Source: JBECKR01 sp040235415 (GTDB taxonomy: Bacteria > Acidobacteriota > Polarisedimenticolia > Polarisedimenticolales > Polarisedimenticolaceae). From it: 10,502 bases of DNA. The DNA is taken from NCBI GenBank assembly GCA_040235415.1, contig JBECKR010000353.1, positions 1 to 10,502 of the forward strand, read 5' to 3'. This document shows positions 1-6,963 of the stretch, one piece after another. Each line of letters begins with the position of its first letter. Positions within the stretch are counted from its first letter, which is position 1. A model generated the notes under the pieces. That model made no database searches. It saw nothing but the letters and a program-made list of their open reading frames with translations, and was not told the origin of the DNA. The translations under genes and the position numbers were made by a program.

Positions 1-162
1 GCGGACGTCCGCGATGCGCACCCCCGGCTCGCCATGGCGGCGGGCGGTGACGGTGTCGCCCGGGGTCGACAGCGCGAGGCCCAGGACGTCGAACCCCGGG
101 CCCAGGTTCGCGACCGTCGCCGGCGCGAACACACGGACCTCGGAACCGATCGGCCGCGTCAT
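1..162 (-). CDS. thrB: Homoserine kinase, N-terminal fragment (3' end beyond window edge)
   Basis: Homoserine kinase phosphorylates homoserine with ATP in the cytoplasm, the step before threonine synthase. Only the first 54 residues are in the window. They read MTRPIGSEVRVFAPATVANL and continue with GPGFDVLGLAL, the N-terminal signature of GHMP-family homoserine kinases (usual form PATSANLGPGFDxLGLAL, here with V for S). The ATG at 162 overlaps the thrA stop as ATGA, a 4-base overlap that suggests translational coupling. The family is about 300 residues long, so some 80 percent of the gene lies to the left of position 1. Other GHMP kinases share the fold, but the ANLGPGFD motif together with the thrA neighbour makes homoserine kinase by far the best call. 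Confidence 0.9.
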   Translation of the reverse strand, partial: MTRPIGSEVRVFAPATVANLGPGFDVLGLALSTPGDTVTARRHGEPGVRIADVR

Positions 163-2696
163 CGTCGCTCCGCCGCGATCCGCAGGACGTCGCCCAGGAC
201 CCCCATCGCCGTGACCTCGACGCCGGCGCCGGGACCCCGCACCACGAGCGGGCGGTCGCGGTAGCGCTCGGAGGAGAACACGATCATGTTGTCCGTGCCC
301 CGGAGCGTCGCGAGCGGCGAGTCGACCGGGACGACCCGCGGTCCGACCTCGATCGTGCCGGCGGCGACGCGTGCGACGTAGCGCAATCTCCCACCGTCCT
401 CCGCGGCGGAGCGCACGCGCTCGGCGATCGGTCGATCGTACTCGTCCCGCAGGCGTGCGAGGAGCGCGTCGCGGTCGAGTCCCGCGAGGGCGGGGTCGAC
501 GAGCCCCTCGAGCCGGACGTCGGCGCCCGCACCGGCGAGACCGGTGAAACGGCCCAGGATGATCGCCTTGCGGGCGACGTCGGCGCCCGAGAGGTCCGCG
601 ACCGGATCCGGCTCGGTGTATCCCGCCGCGATCGCCTCCGCGACGGCTTCGGAGAGCGGCGCTCCGTCCTCGAGCCGCGAGGTCACGAACCCGAGCGTCC
701 CCGAGAGGCATCCCTCGGCCGAGGTCGGGCGGTCGCCGGTCGCGAGCAGCATCTCGAGCGTGTCGATGACGGGGAGACCCGCGCCGACCGTGGCCTCGGC
801 CTTGAGGATGCGCCCCGACTCGGCGGCGCGGTCGAGGAGGGCACGGAAGACGGCGTGGTCCCCGGCGAGCGGTTTCTTGTTCGCGGTCACGACGTCGCAG
901 CGCCGGCCGAACGCCTCGAGGAACGCCTCCACCGTGCCGCCGGCGTCGGTGACGTCGATCAGGACCGGGCGGCGCAGGCGGTATTGCAGGACGTGGCGCA
1001 CGAGGTCGGCCGGGCGTTCGAGCGCGACCGCCCCCGGGAGCGTCCCGAGGCCGCGCCCGGACTCCTTGGCGGCCGCGGCGTCGCGAATGACGGACGGCGT
1101 GAGCCCGGCCGGTCGGAAAAGGAACGCCGAGCGGTCGGCGATCGCGACGATCCGCGGCTCGAGCCCGAAGCGCTCGACGACGTGGCGCTCGCGCTCGCCG
1201 ACGAGCCGCACCAGGGCGCGGCCGATCTTCCCGAACCCCAGGAGCACGAGGTCGAGGCCGGTCGAGGAGTCCTCGCCGGTGTCGATGCGGTGCAGGCCGA
1301 ACTCGTCGTGGATGGCGCGTACCGCGGCGTCGACGTCGCCCTCGGCGATCGCGAGCGAGACGTTGAGCTCGGAGGAGCCCTGCGCGATCGCGACGACGTT
1401 GATCCGCCGGCGGCCGAGCGCGCCGAACAGCCGCGCCGCGATCCCGGGGGTGTGGGCCATGCCGAGCCCGACGGCCGCGACCAGCCCCACGGCGCGGCGG
1501 ACGGCGATCTCCTCGACCGCGCCGCGCGACAGGTCGGTCATGAACGCGCGCTTGAGCGCGGTCTCGGCGGACGCGGCGTCCTCGGCGGCGACCGCGAGGC
1601 AGATGGTGGATTCCGAGCTCGACTGGCTGATCATCGTGACGCTGATGCCGTGCTGCGCCAGCGCACCGAACAGCCGCGCGGCGACGCCCGGCACCCCCGA
1701 CATGCCCTTGCCCTCGACCGAGACGAGCGCCTGCCGCCGCACCGCGGTGACCGCCTTGACCGGAAGCGACCCGGGCGAGAACCGCGCATCGACGCGGGTC
1801 CCCGGCGCGCTCGGGCGGAACGCGTTGCGGATTCGGACCGGGATTCCGGGATCGGCGACCGGGATCATGCTCCGCGGGTGCAGCACCTTCGCGCCGTAGT
1901 ACGACATCTCCGCCGCCTCCCGGAAGTGCAGGTGCTCGAGGACGCGGGCGTCGGGCACGATCCGCGGATCGGCGCTGTAGACGCCGTCGACGTCGGTCCA
2001 GATCGTGACCTCGTCGGCCGCGAGCGCCGCCCCCAGGACCGTCGCCGAGAGGTCGGAGCCGCCGCGGCCGAGGGTCACGGTCGCTCCGTCCGGCGCCCGG
2101 CCGCAGTACCCCGTGACCACCGGGACGGCGTCGCGTTCGAGCAGCGGTCCGAGGGCGCCGAGCACCGCCGGGTCGCCGGCGGCGACCACCGGGTCGGCCT
2201 CACCGAACCGGCCGTCGGTCTGGAGGAAGCCGTCGGCGTCGACCGCCGCCGCCGCTCGCCCGCGGGCGCGGAGCGCCGCGGCCAGCAGTCGGACGGAGAG
2301 CTTCTCGCCCGCGGCGAGCAGGCGATCGCGGCTGCGTCCGGTGAGCTCCCCGAGGTGCAGGACGGCGCGCAGCAGGTCGCCTGCCTCGCGGACGAGCCGT
2401 TCGATCTCGGCGGCGACCTCGACGTCGTCGCCGGTGCCGAGCGCACGGAGGGTGTCGAGGTGGCGGCGCCGGAGGTCGTCGACGGCGCCGAGCGCCTCCT
2501 CGCCCAGTCCGGCGGCCGCCCGCGCCGCGGCCTCGACGAGAGCGTCGGTCACGCCGGACATCGCGGAGGCGATCGCCACGATGCGCGCGGAGCCGGCGGC
2601 TTCGTCGAGGATCGCGGCGACGTCGGCGATGCGTGCCGCGTCCCCGACGCTCGTGCCGCCGAACTTGTGGACCTCGAGCCGGGGACGGGAGCTCAT
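159..2696 (-). CDS. thrA: Bifunctional aspartokinase / homoserine dehydrogenase
   Basis: This 845-residue cytoplasmic enzyme catalyses the first and third steps from aspartate to homoserine; E. coli ThrA is 820 residues. The aspartokinase domain (about 8-300) begins with KFGGTSV at 11-17 and contains LGRGGSDLSAT at 209-219 and TDVDGVYSADPR at 234-245. Two ACT regulatory domains follow, near 320-390 and 403-470, each with a PGIA/PGVAARLFGAL helix and a QSSSES or QGSSEL strand end. The homoserine dehydrogenase domain (about 482-845) has the nucleotide-binding LGFGKIGRALV at 486-496, TANKKPLA at 604-611, EATVGAGLPVIDTL at 634-647 and EPDPVADLSGADVARK at 695-710. All core motifs look intact. The ATG at 2696 places KFGGTSV ten residues in, normal for the family, although no Shine-Dalgarno is visible upstream. 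It is the first clear gene of a thrA-thrB operon. Tandem ACT domains suggest feedback inhibition by an amino acid, probably threonine, but the effector cannot be read from sequence. Confidence 0.97.
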   Translation of the reverse strand: MSSRPRLEVHKFGGTSVGDAARIADVAAILDEAAGSARIVAIASAMSGVTDALVEAAARAAAGLGEEALGAVDDLRRRHLDTLRALGTGDDVEVAAEIERLVREAGDLLRAVLHLGELTGRSRDRLLAAGEKLSVRLLAAALRARGRAAAAVDADGFLQTDGRFGEADPVVAAGDPAVLGALGPLLERDAVPVVTGYCGRAPDGATVTLGRGGSDLSATVLGAALAADEVTIWTDVDGVYSADPRIVPDARVLEHLHFREAAEMSYYGAKVLHPRSMIPVADPGIPVRIRNAFRPSAPGTRVDARFSPGSLPVKAVTAVRRQALVSVEGKGMSGVPGVAARLFGALAQHGISVTMISQSSSESTICLAVAAEDAASAETALKRAFMTDLSRGAVEEIAVRRAVGLVAAVGLGMAHTPGIAARLFGALGRRRINVVAIAQGSSELNVSLAIAEGDVDAAVRAIHDEFGLHRIDTGEDSSTGLDLVLLGFGKIGRALVRLVGERERHVVERFGLEPRIVAIADRSAFLFRPAGLTPSVIRDAAAAKESGRGLGTLPGAVALERPADLVRHVLQYRLRRPVLIDVTDAGGTVEAFLEAFGRRCDVVTANKKPLAGDHAVFRALLDRAAESGRILKAEATVGAGLPVIDTLEMLLATGDRPTSAEGCLSGTLGFVTSRLEDGAPLSEAVAEAIAAGYTEPDPVADLSGADVARKAIILGRFTGLAGAGADVRLEGLVDPALAGLDRDALLARLRDEYDRPIAERVRSAAEDGGRLRYVARVAAGTIEVGPRVVPVDSPLATLRGTDNMIVFSSERYRDRPLVVRGPGAGVEVTAMGVLGDVLRIAAERR

Positions 2697-2784
2697 CGAC
2701 GACCGTGGACGGGGGGAGGACCGGTCCCGTCGGGCGTGAAGTTAGTTCGATCGCGTTCCCGGCGCCAGAGCCGAGCGCGGCGTG

Positions 2785-3141
2785 TCAAGCCCGGCCGCGA
2801 CCCCGCGCCGCGATCTCCCGGTGGCAGGCGGTGCAGCCGCGGGGGGCGTGCGGCGAGCGGCGCGAGTCCCGCATCAGGCGCAGCCGGAAGTCCTCGTAGC
2901 GGTCCAGGCGCCCGGGGTCGCCCGGAAGCTCGACGGCCCGCGTCGGCCGCAGCAGCATCGAGACGTCCCGATCGTCGCCGCGTCCCGGGCTCGTGGTCGC
3001 CGGGGTCGCGCTCGGGTCCGCCGGCGGCTCCTCGGGAGGCGCCACGGCCGCGAACACCAGGCAGGCGGCGCAGCAGAACGCCGCCCACAGCAGCAGCGTC
3101 GCGTCCATCCAGCCGTACGATCCCTCGTGTCCGTTGCGCAT
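2785..3141 (-). CDS. Small membrane-anchored protein with one c-type haem motif
   Basis: I do not recognise a family. From the ATG at 3141 the product has 118 residues. It has one hydrophobic segment (about 13-34, DATLLLWAAFCCAACLVFAA), a proline-rich acidic linker (35-52), then a charged region ending in CTACH at 103-107, a CXXCH motif for covalent haem c attachment, 11 residues from the C-terminus. This layout suggests a one-pass inner-membrane protein with a periplasmic haem tail. Only one haem motif is present, there is no clear downstream methionine ligand, and the full cytochrome c fold is too long to fit. The start is uncertain: ATG at 3108 (MDATLLLW) has a GAGGG about 13 bases upstream and would begin just at the membrane segment, while ATG at 3192 would run into the promoter region of the divergent gene. 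It lies 88 bases upstream of thrA on the same strand. The haem could be fortuitous, but the anchor-linker-CXXCH order argues for a real gene. Confidence 0.6.
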   Translation of the reverse strand: MRNGHEGSYGWMDATLLLWAAFCCAACLVFAAVAPPEEPPADPSATPATTSPGRGDDRDVSMLLRPTRAVELPGDPGRLDRYEDFRLRLMRDSRRSPHAPRGCTACHREIAARGRGRA

Positions 3142-3186
3142 CGACCCGTGCCCGATCCCGGCGTACCTGCCGGGCGGGGAAACATG

Positions 3187-3192
3187 TATCAT
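3187..3192 (+). promoter_or_regulatory. Candidate -10 box (TATCAT) just upstream of the 89-residue gene
   Basis: TATCAT matches the sigma70 -10 consensus at five of six positions and ends nine bases before the ATG at 3202. Transcription starting 7-9 bases downstream would begin at or next to that ATG, giving a leaderless or nearly leaderless message. This would fit the absence of a Shine-Dalgarno before 3202. No convincing -35 box is seen 16-18 bases upstream, so the call is tentative. Confidence 0.3.
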
Positions 3193-3201
3193 GCGCGGTC
3201 G

Positions 3202-3471
3202 ATGAGCAAGTTCATGGGCGGCAGCGCCTATTCCATGGCGCGGGACATCGGCGAGGGTTACGTCACCGTCACCGACCGCTCGTTCAAGAGCATGTCGGTC
3301 GCGGACATGAACCAGCTCGCGCACGAGATGGACCGGCTGCTCCGGGAGCTCCGCGGCGAGTCGACCGTCGGGGAGGAGCTTCCGGCCGTGCAGGCGCGCA
3401 ACCGCAAGATCCTGCGGCTGAACTCGGCCGTGATGGTGTTGCGGACCTACCGCCAGAAGGCACGGCGGTAG
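3202..3471 (+). CDS. Conserved-looking small hypothetical protein, 89 residues
   Basis: I do not recognise this protein. From the ATG at 3202 it is MSKFMGGSAYSMARDIGEGY and onward, with no signal peptide, membrane segment or cysteine. Residues 33-56 (VADMNQLAHEMDRLLRELRG) and 62-88 look helical. The second half is rich in basic residues and ends RTYRQKARR, so nucleic-acid or ribosome contact is possible but unproven. An in-frame ATG at 3184 would add six residues (MYHARS) and has GGGGA three bases upstream, too close for a normal ribosome binding site. I prefer 3202 because the added residues look uncharacteristic. The gene stands alone on the plus strand among minus-strand genes, is divergent from the haem-motif gene, and ends one base before the stop of the convergent zinc-protein gene. 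Its amino-acid make-up (Met, Lys, Asn and Tyr in GC-rich DNA) supports it being real. Confidence 0.75.
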   Translation: MSKFMGGSAYSMARDIGEGYVTVTDRSFKSMSVADMNQLAHEMDRLLRELRGESTVGEELPAVQARNRKILRLNSAVMVLRTYRQKARR

Positions 3472-3472
3472 C

Positions 3473-3793
3473 TCACCCGGCGTCCCGCCCGAACAGCGTC
3501 GCGGACATCCGCCCGAGGAGGCCGGGCTCCTTCCGGCCGTCGAGCTTGTCGACCTCGCCGCTGTCGAAGTACATCCCCCCGCACGCGAAACAGGCGTCGA
3601 CCGTGACGCCGCGGAACTCGACCTCGGCGAGCTCCATCCCGCACTTCGGGCAGCGCATCCAGTGCAACTGCTTCAGCCGCGCCGCCTCTTGGGCCGCGGT
3701 CTCGCGGGCGGCCTTCTCGCGAGCGGCCCGGACGCGCTCCATGTCGAGCCGCTGGAAGTACTCCTGCTCGTTCTCGCTCGGCTTGTCGGGCAT
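3473..3793 (-). CDS. zf-TFIIB-type zinc-ribbon protein
   Basis: This 106-residue protein has a charged helical N-terminal half (about 8-42, with an Ala/Arg/Glu-rich stretch likely to be a helix or short coiled coil). A zinc ribbon follows, with CPKC at 48-51 and CFAC at 68-71, then GGMYFDSGEVDKL at 72-84. The spacing and the tail GG-aromatic-D-x-GE-x-x-x-L match the bacterial TFIIB zinc-binding domain family (zf-TFIIB, Pfam PF13453). Members usually have no assigned function, and zinc binding is inferred from the four cysteines. The ATG at 3793 has GGGGGA about eight bases upstream. It lies 43 bases downstream of the RIC-type gene on the same strand and may be read through from it, though a strong hairpin sits between them. 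Its stop is one base from that of the convergent 89-residue gene. The family call is firm; a link to NO stress is only positional. Confidence 0.88.
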   Translation of the reverse strand: MPDKPSENEQEYFQRLDMERVRAAREKAARETAAQEAARLKQLHWMRCPKCGMELAEVEFRGVTVDACFACGGMYFDSGEVDKLDGRKEPGLLGRMSATLFGRDAG

Positions 3794-3822
3794 CGGCGAT
3801 TCCCCCGGTTCGTGGTCGTCGT

Positions 3823-3851
3823 CGGGCCCGCGTATTTTACGCGCGGGCCCG
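3823..3851 (-). terminator. GC-rich hairpin at the end of the RIC gene, possible terminator or mRNA-stability element
   Basis: CGGGCCCG at 3823-3830 pairs with CGGGCCCG at 3844-3851, and CGT at 3831-3833 pairs with ACG at 3839-3841, leaving a two-base bulge and an ATTTT loop. The RIC stop codon (3837-3839) lies in the loop and upper stem. On the minus strand the bases that follow (GACGACGACC) lack a run of T, so this is not a standard intrinsic terminator. It could pause polymerase, give partial termination before the zinc-protein gene, or protect the mRNA 3' end. Confidence 0.4.
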
Positions 3852-4544
3852 CTCGAGCGCGAGCGCCCTCGGAAACAGGACGTTGTTCTCCTCGTGGATG
3901 TGCTCGTGGAGGTCGACCTCGAGCTCGCGGAGGCCCGACAGCAGCGCCCGGAACGTGTTGCAGGCGTCCGCGGGGGGGGTGTACGTCCCGGTGAGCGACG
4001 ACATCCGTTCCAGGAGCTGTCCCGCGACGTCGTGCTCGTGCTCCATGACGCCCATCGGGCCGGTGATCGAGCCCGGGAAGCGCTCGCCGCTCCCGGTCTC
4101 GAGCGCCCGGATCGCGGGGAACAGGATCCGCTCCTCCTTGAACATGTGCTGCATCAGCTCGCCGTCGAGCTGCTCGAAGACGCCGGCGACCTCGACCATC
4201 TCGGGGTGGTGCTCGCCGTGGACCTTCGCGACCTTTTGCGCCATCGCGCCGAGGCGCGGAAGCTCCTCGCGGAGCCGCGCGTGGTGCGCTTCGAGGATGT
4301 GGTCGATGAGGGCGCCGATCGGCTCGGCGTTCCAGTCCGCGGCGTTTTCGGCGGCGTCGGCGGCGTCGGCCTCGAGCTCCGCGAGGATTCCGCGCGGGTC
4401 GATCCCCTTGGCGGCGCACGCGCTCTCGAGCGACTTGTTGCCGCCGCAGCAGTAGTCGATGCCGTGCCGCTCGAAGACGCGGGAGCGCGACGGGCGCGCC
4501 GCGACCCATTGGCCGACGGTGTTCGTGAGACCGAGCTCGCTCAT
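3837..4544 (-). CDS. ric: RIC-type iron-sulfur cluster repair di-iron protein (ScdA/YtfE/NorA family)
   Basis: This 235-residue cytoplasmic protein belongs to the family that repairs iron-sulfur centres damaged by NO or oxidants. The N-terminal ScdA domain (about 3-60) contains HGIDYCCGG at 27-35, the conserved double-cysteine motif. A hemerythrin-like four-helix domain follows (about 75-228). Probable di-iron ligands, matched by motif to E. coli YtfE, are H82 (LIDHI), H133 and E137 (HMFKE), H169 (MEHEH), and H215 and E219 (HIHEE); all are present. YtfE and ScdA are about 220 residues, so this is full length. The start at 4544 is well supported: AAGGAGA lies six bases upstream, and the N-terminus MSELGLTNTVGQWVA is typical. 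An open frame extends far upstream but only as an out-of-frame shadow inside the NO reductase gene. It follows that gene by 26 bases and is almost certainly co-transcribed with it. Confidence 0.95.
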   Translation of the reverse strand: MSELGLTNTVGQWVAARPSRSRVFERHGIDYCCGGNKSLESACAAKGIDPRGILAELEADAADAAENAADWNAEPIGALIDHILEAHHARLREELPRLGAMAQKVAKVHGEHHPEMVEVAGVFEQLDGELMQHMFKEERILFPAIRALETGSGERFPGSITGPMGVMEHEHDVAGQLLERMSSLTGTYTPPADACNTFRALLSGLRELEVDLHEHIHEENNVLFPRALALERARA

Positions 4545-4550
4545 GACGGT

Positions 4551-4557
4551 TCTCCTT
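4551..4557 (-). promoter_or_regulatory. Strong Shine-Dalgarno of the RIC gene (AAGGAGA)
   Basis: AAGGAGA on the minus strand ends six bases before the ATG at 4544. It settles the start of the RIC gene, whose reading frame otherwise stays open far upstream inside the NO reductase gene. Confidence 0.85.
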
Positions 4558-4570
4558 TCGGTTGGGGGTT

Positions 4571-6865
4571 TCAGGACTTGCCGCGGGCGGCGGCGGGTTC
4601 GAGGGACGCGATCTCGTCGGCGCCGGGTTCGAGCGACCAGCCGGTCTTGAGCCCGAGGACGAACCAGCCCAGGCCGAGCGTGCCGACGGCGAAGATCGTG
4701 TCTCCGACGACGCGCATCCAGCGCAGGCGGTCCATCACGGGGGTCTGCAGGAACTCGGCCGAGCGCGCGAACCACATCCCGTGCTCGACGCTCGCCCAGG
4801 TCTGCATCAGTCCGAGCGGCAGGAGGCTCAGGAGCACCATGAGCGCGAGACCGGCGTTGATCGCCCAGAACGAGAACCGCAGGACGCCGGTCTTCCATGC
4901 GCGCCGTTCCGCGAGCCCGCGCATGCAGAACAGCATCAGGCCGATGCCGAGCATGCCGTAGACCCCGAACAGCGCGGTGTGGCCGTGCACCGGGGTCGTG
5001 TTGAGCCCCTGCATGTAGTACAGCGCGATCGGCGGGTTGATCAGGAAGCCGAACAGGCCCGCGCCGACCAGGTTCCAGAACGCGACCGCAACGAAGCACA
5101 GGATCGGCCAGCGGTACGCCCGCACCCAGGGGGTCGAGCGCGTCATGCGGAGGTTGTCGTAAGCCTCGAACCCGACGAGGGTCAGCGGGACGACCTCGAG
5201 CGCGCTGAACATCGCCCCGAGGGCGAGCACCGCCGTCGGGGTGCCGGTGAAGTACAGGTGGTGGAAGGTCCCGACGATGCCGCCCGCGAGAAAGATCACG
5301 GTCGCGAACAGCACGGCCCGGGTCGCCGAGCGGATCTCGAGCAGGCCCATGCGGGTGAACAGGAACGCGATCACCGCGGTCGCGAACACCTCGAAGAACC
5401 CTTCGACCCACAGGTGCACGACCCACCATCGCCAGTATTCCGCGATCGCGAGATTGGTGTGGCGGCCCCACATCAGCCCGGCGCCGTAGAACAGCGCGAT
5501 GGCCGTCGAGGACAGCGTGAACAGGCCGAGCAGCTGGCGGTGCTCGCCGGCCTTGCGCAGCGCGGGCAGGAGCGCACGGACCATCAGGCCGAGCCACACG
5601 AACAGCCCCACGAACAGGAACAGCTGCCAGAACCGTCCGAGGTCGACGTACTCGTACCCCTGGTGGCCGAACCAGAAATTCGTCTCGAGTCCCATCTTCT
5701 GGCGGGTCGCGTACCACGTGCCGAACATCGAGCCACCGACGATGGTCAGGAGGCAGACGAACAGGACGTTCACGCCGGCGCGCTGGAGCTTCGGCTCGTG
5801 GCCGGAGACGGCCGGCGCCACGAACAGCCCCGTCGCGAGCCACGCGGTCGCGATCCAGAAGATGCCGAGCTGGGTGTGCCAGGTGCGGGCCACCGAGTAC
5901 GGCAGCCACTCCGAGAGCGGGATGCCGTAGAAACTGTTCCCCTCGACGCCGTAGTGCGCCGCGATCGCGCCGAGCAGCACCTGGACGACGATCAGCGCCG
6001 CGACGACCCAGAAGTACTTCAGCGTCGCCCTCATGCTCGGCGTCGGGTCGAGCGCCGCGAGCGGGTCCCGCGCGGGCGGGGTCGCGACGGGCTCGCCGCG
6101 GTGGCGCTGGACGGCGTGGTACCAGGTCAGGGCCCCGATGCCGCCGAGCAGCAGCACGAAGCTGAACACCGACCAAACCACGGTCCCGCCGGTCGGGGCG
6201 TTCCCGATCAGCGCCTCGCTCGGCCAGTTCTGGGTGTAGGTGACGTCGGTGCCGGGGCGGTCGGTCGAGCACGCCCACGCCGCCCAGAAGAAGAACGCGT
6301 TCATCTCGTGCCGGCGGACCGGGTCGGGCACGCTCGATGGCGGGATGGCGTACGCCTCGCGGAGGTCGTCGAGTGCGGGATCGGCGCCGAACAGGGCGTC
6401 GTAGTGTGCGCCGACCGCCGCGATCGCCTGCGCGCGATCGTCCGAGATCACGAGATCCCCGCTCGAGGGATCGTAGGTGTTGGCCCGGATCGCCTCACGC
6501 AGCCGCTCCCTCAGGGAGGCCTGCGACTCGGGATCGAGGGTCTCGTAGGCCCGCCCGCGGGCCTCGTAGGCCCACGCGTCGAGCATCCGGGTCGCCTCGC
6601 GGTGAAGCCAGTCCGCGGTCCAGTCGGGTGCGACGTACGCGCCGTGACCCCAGATCGAGCCGACCTCCTGGCCGCCCATCGACTGCCAGACGTTCTGGCC
6701 GTTGCGGATATCCTCCCCGGTGAACACGACCCGTCCTTCCCGGGTCACGACCCGCTCGGGGATCGGCGGCGCCACCTGGTAGAGTTCCCGGCCGTAGTAC
6801 CCGAGAACCGCGAACGACCCGACGACCACCACGGTCAGCGCGGTCCAGAGCCGCTTGTTCCGCAT
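4571..6865 (-). CDS. norZ: Quinol-dependent nitric oxide reductase (qNOR, NorB/NorZ type)
   Basis: This 764-residue inner-membrane enzyme reduces two NO to N2O using quinol. It has an N-terminal membrane helix (about 7-24), then a large periplasmic domain (about 25-225) with the qNOR-typical NGQNVWQSMGGQEVGSIWGHG at 55-75, shown here only as landmarks (W60, G64, G65, W72, H74). The catalytic multi-helix domain follows from about 228. Expected metal ligands are all present: H330 and H629 for low-spin haem b, H627 for haem b3, and H484, H535 and H536 for the non-haem iron, with E488 and E557 as the conserved glutamates (WVVHLWVEGFFEVF, GTFHHLYFTGTP, ALEVVPL, VHGHTALFG). There is no CXXCH, so the NorC-like portion carries no haem c, as in qNOR rather than cNOR. 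Length matches the family (about 750-790). The ATG at 6865 has GGGAG seven bases upstream and gives the usual short RNKRLW N-terminus; the frame stays open to 7018, but that stretch is promoter DNA. It heads the norZ-ric operon. Confidence 0.97.
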   Translation of the reverse strand: MRNKRLWTALTVVVVGSFAVLGYYGRELYQVAPPIPERVVTREGRVVFTGEDIRNGQNVWQSMGGQEVGSIWGHGAYVAPDWTADWLHREATRMLDAWAYEARGRAYETLDPESQASLRERLREAIRANTYDPSSGDLVISDDRAQAIAAVGAHYDALFGADPALDDLREAYAIPPSSVPDPVRRHEMNAFFFWAAWACSTDRPGTDVTYTQNWPSEALIGNAPTGGTVVWSVFSFVLLLGGIGALTWYHAVQRHRGEPVATPPARDPLAALDPTPSMRATLKYFWVVAALIVVQVLLGAIAAHYGVEGNSFYGIPLSEWLPYSVARTWHTQLGIFWIATAWLATGLFVAPAVSGHEPKLQRAGVNVLFVCLLTIVGGSMFGTWYATRQKMGLETNFWFGHQGYEYVDLGRFWQLFLFVGLFVWLGLMVRALLPALRKAGEHRQLLGLFTLSSTAIALFYGAGLMWGRHTNLAIAEYWRWWVVHLWVEGFFEVFATAVIAFLFTRMGLLEIRSATRAVLFATVIFLAGGIVGTFHHLYFTGTPTAVLALGAMFSALEVVPLTLVGFEAYDNLRMTRSTPWVRAYRWPILCFVAVAFWNLVGAGLFGFLINPPIALYYMQGLNTTPVHGHTALFGVYGMLGIGLMLFCMRGLAERRAWKTGVLRFSFWAINAGLALMVLLSLLPLGLMQTWASVEHGMWFARSAEFLQTPVMDRLRWMRVVGDTIFAVGTLGLGWFVLGLKTGWSLEPGADEIASLEPAAARGKS

Positions 6866-6899
6866 CTCCCGTCTCCCGCCGGATCCAGAGTCAATCGAA

Positions 6900-6932
6900 T
6901 GGATATACAAACCTCGATATCCAATTTCGGGA
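6900..6932. promoter_or_regulatory. Candidate operator, copy 1 of a duplicated 33-base element
   Basis: This copy starts TGGATAT and contains ACCTCGATATCCA and ATTTCGGGA. It matches 6954-6986 at 24 of 33 positions without gaps, and similarity stops abruptly to the left. TGGATAT (6900-6906) and ATATCCA (6917-6923) form a perfect 7-base inverted repeat with a 10-base spacer. It covers the predicted norZ transcription start near 6928, where a bound repressor would block initiation. The likely binder is the divergent Rrf2 regulator; this is inferred from position only. Confidence 0.65.
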
Positions 6933-6934
6933 CC

Positions 6935-6963
6935 AACATAGCAACGAGGAAGCTGGATTTCAA
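6935..6963 (-). promoter_or_regulatory. Sigma70-like promoter of the NO reductase operon
   Basis: On the minus strand TTGAAA (6963-6958) is followed after exactly 17 bases by TATGTT (6940-6935), matching five and four of six consensus bases. The predicted start near 6928 gives a leader of about 63 bases before the ATG at 6865. The promoter lies between and partly under the two copies of the duplicated element: the -35 box is inside copy 2 and the start site is inside copy 1. Confidence 0.6.

Noticed and set aside
2693..3088. Second minus-strand frame (131 codons) over the haem-motif gene
   Set aside because: Arg/Gly/Pro-rich with no motif. The overlapping frame with the membrane segment and CXXCH is the better gene.
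855..4961. Plus-strand open frame of 1368 codons running opposite thrA, the small genes and ric
   Set aside because: It is rich in Arg, Asp, Glu, Pro and Gly with no domain, and lies antisense to well-identified proteins. Long stop-free antisense frames are expected in GC-rich coding DNA.
4545..6278. Possible giant fusion of ric with upstream coding sequence in the same frame
   Set aside because: The upstream part is out-of-frame norZ sequence. A strong Shine-Dalgarno and a family-typical N-terminus fix the ric start at 4544.
6881..6886. GGATCC palindrome just upstream of the norZ ribosome binding site
   Set aside because: A six-base palindrome of this kind occurs by chance. It is not part of either 33-base copy and has no partner at the expected spacing.
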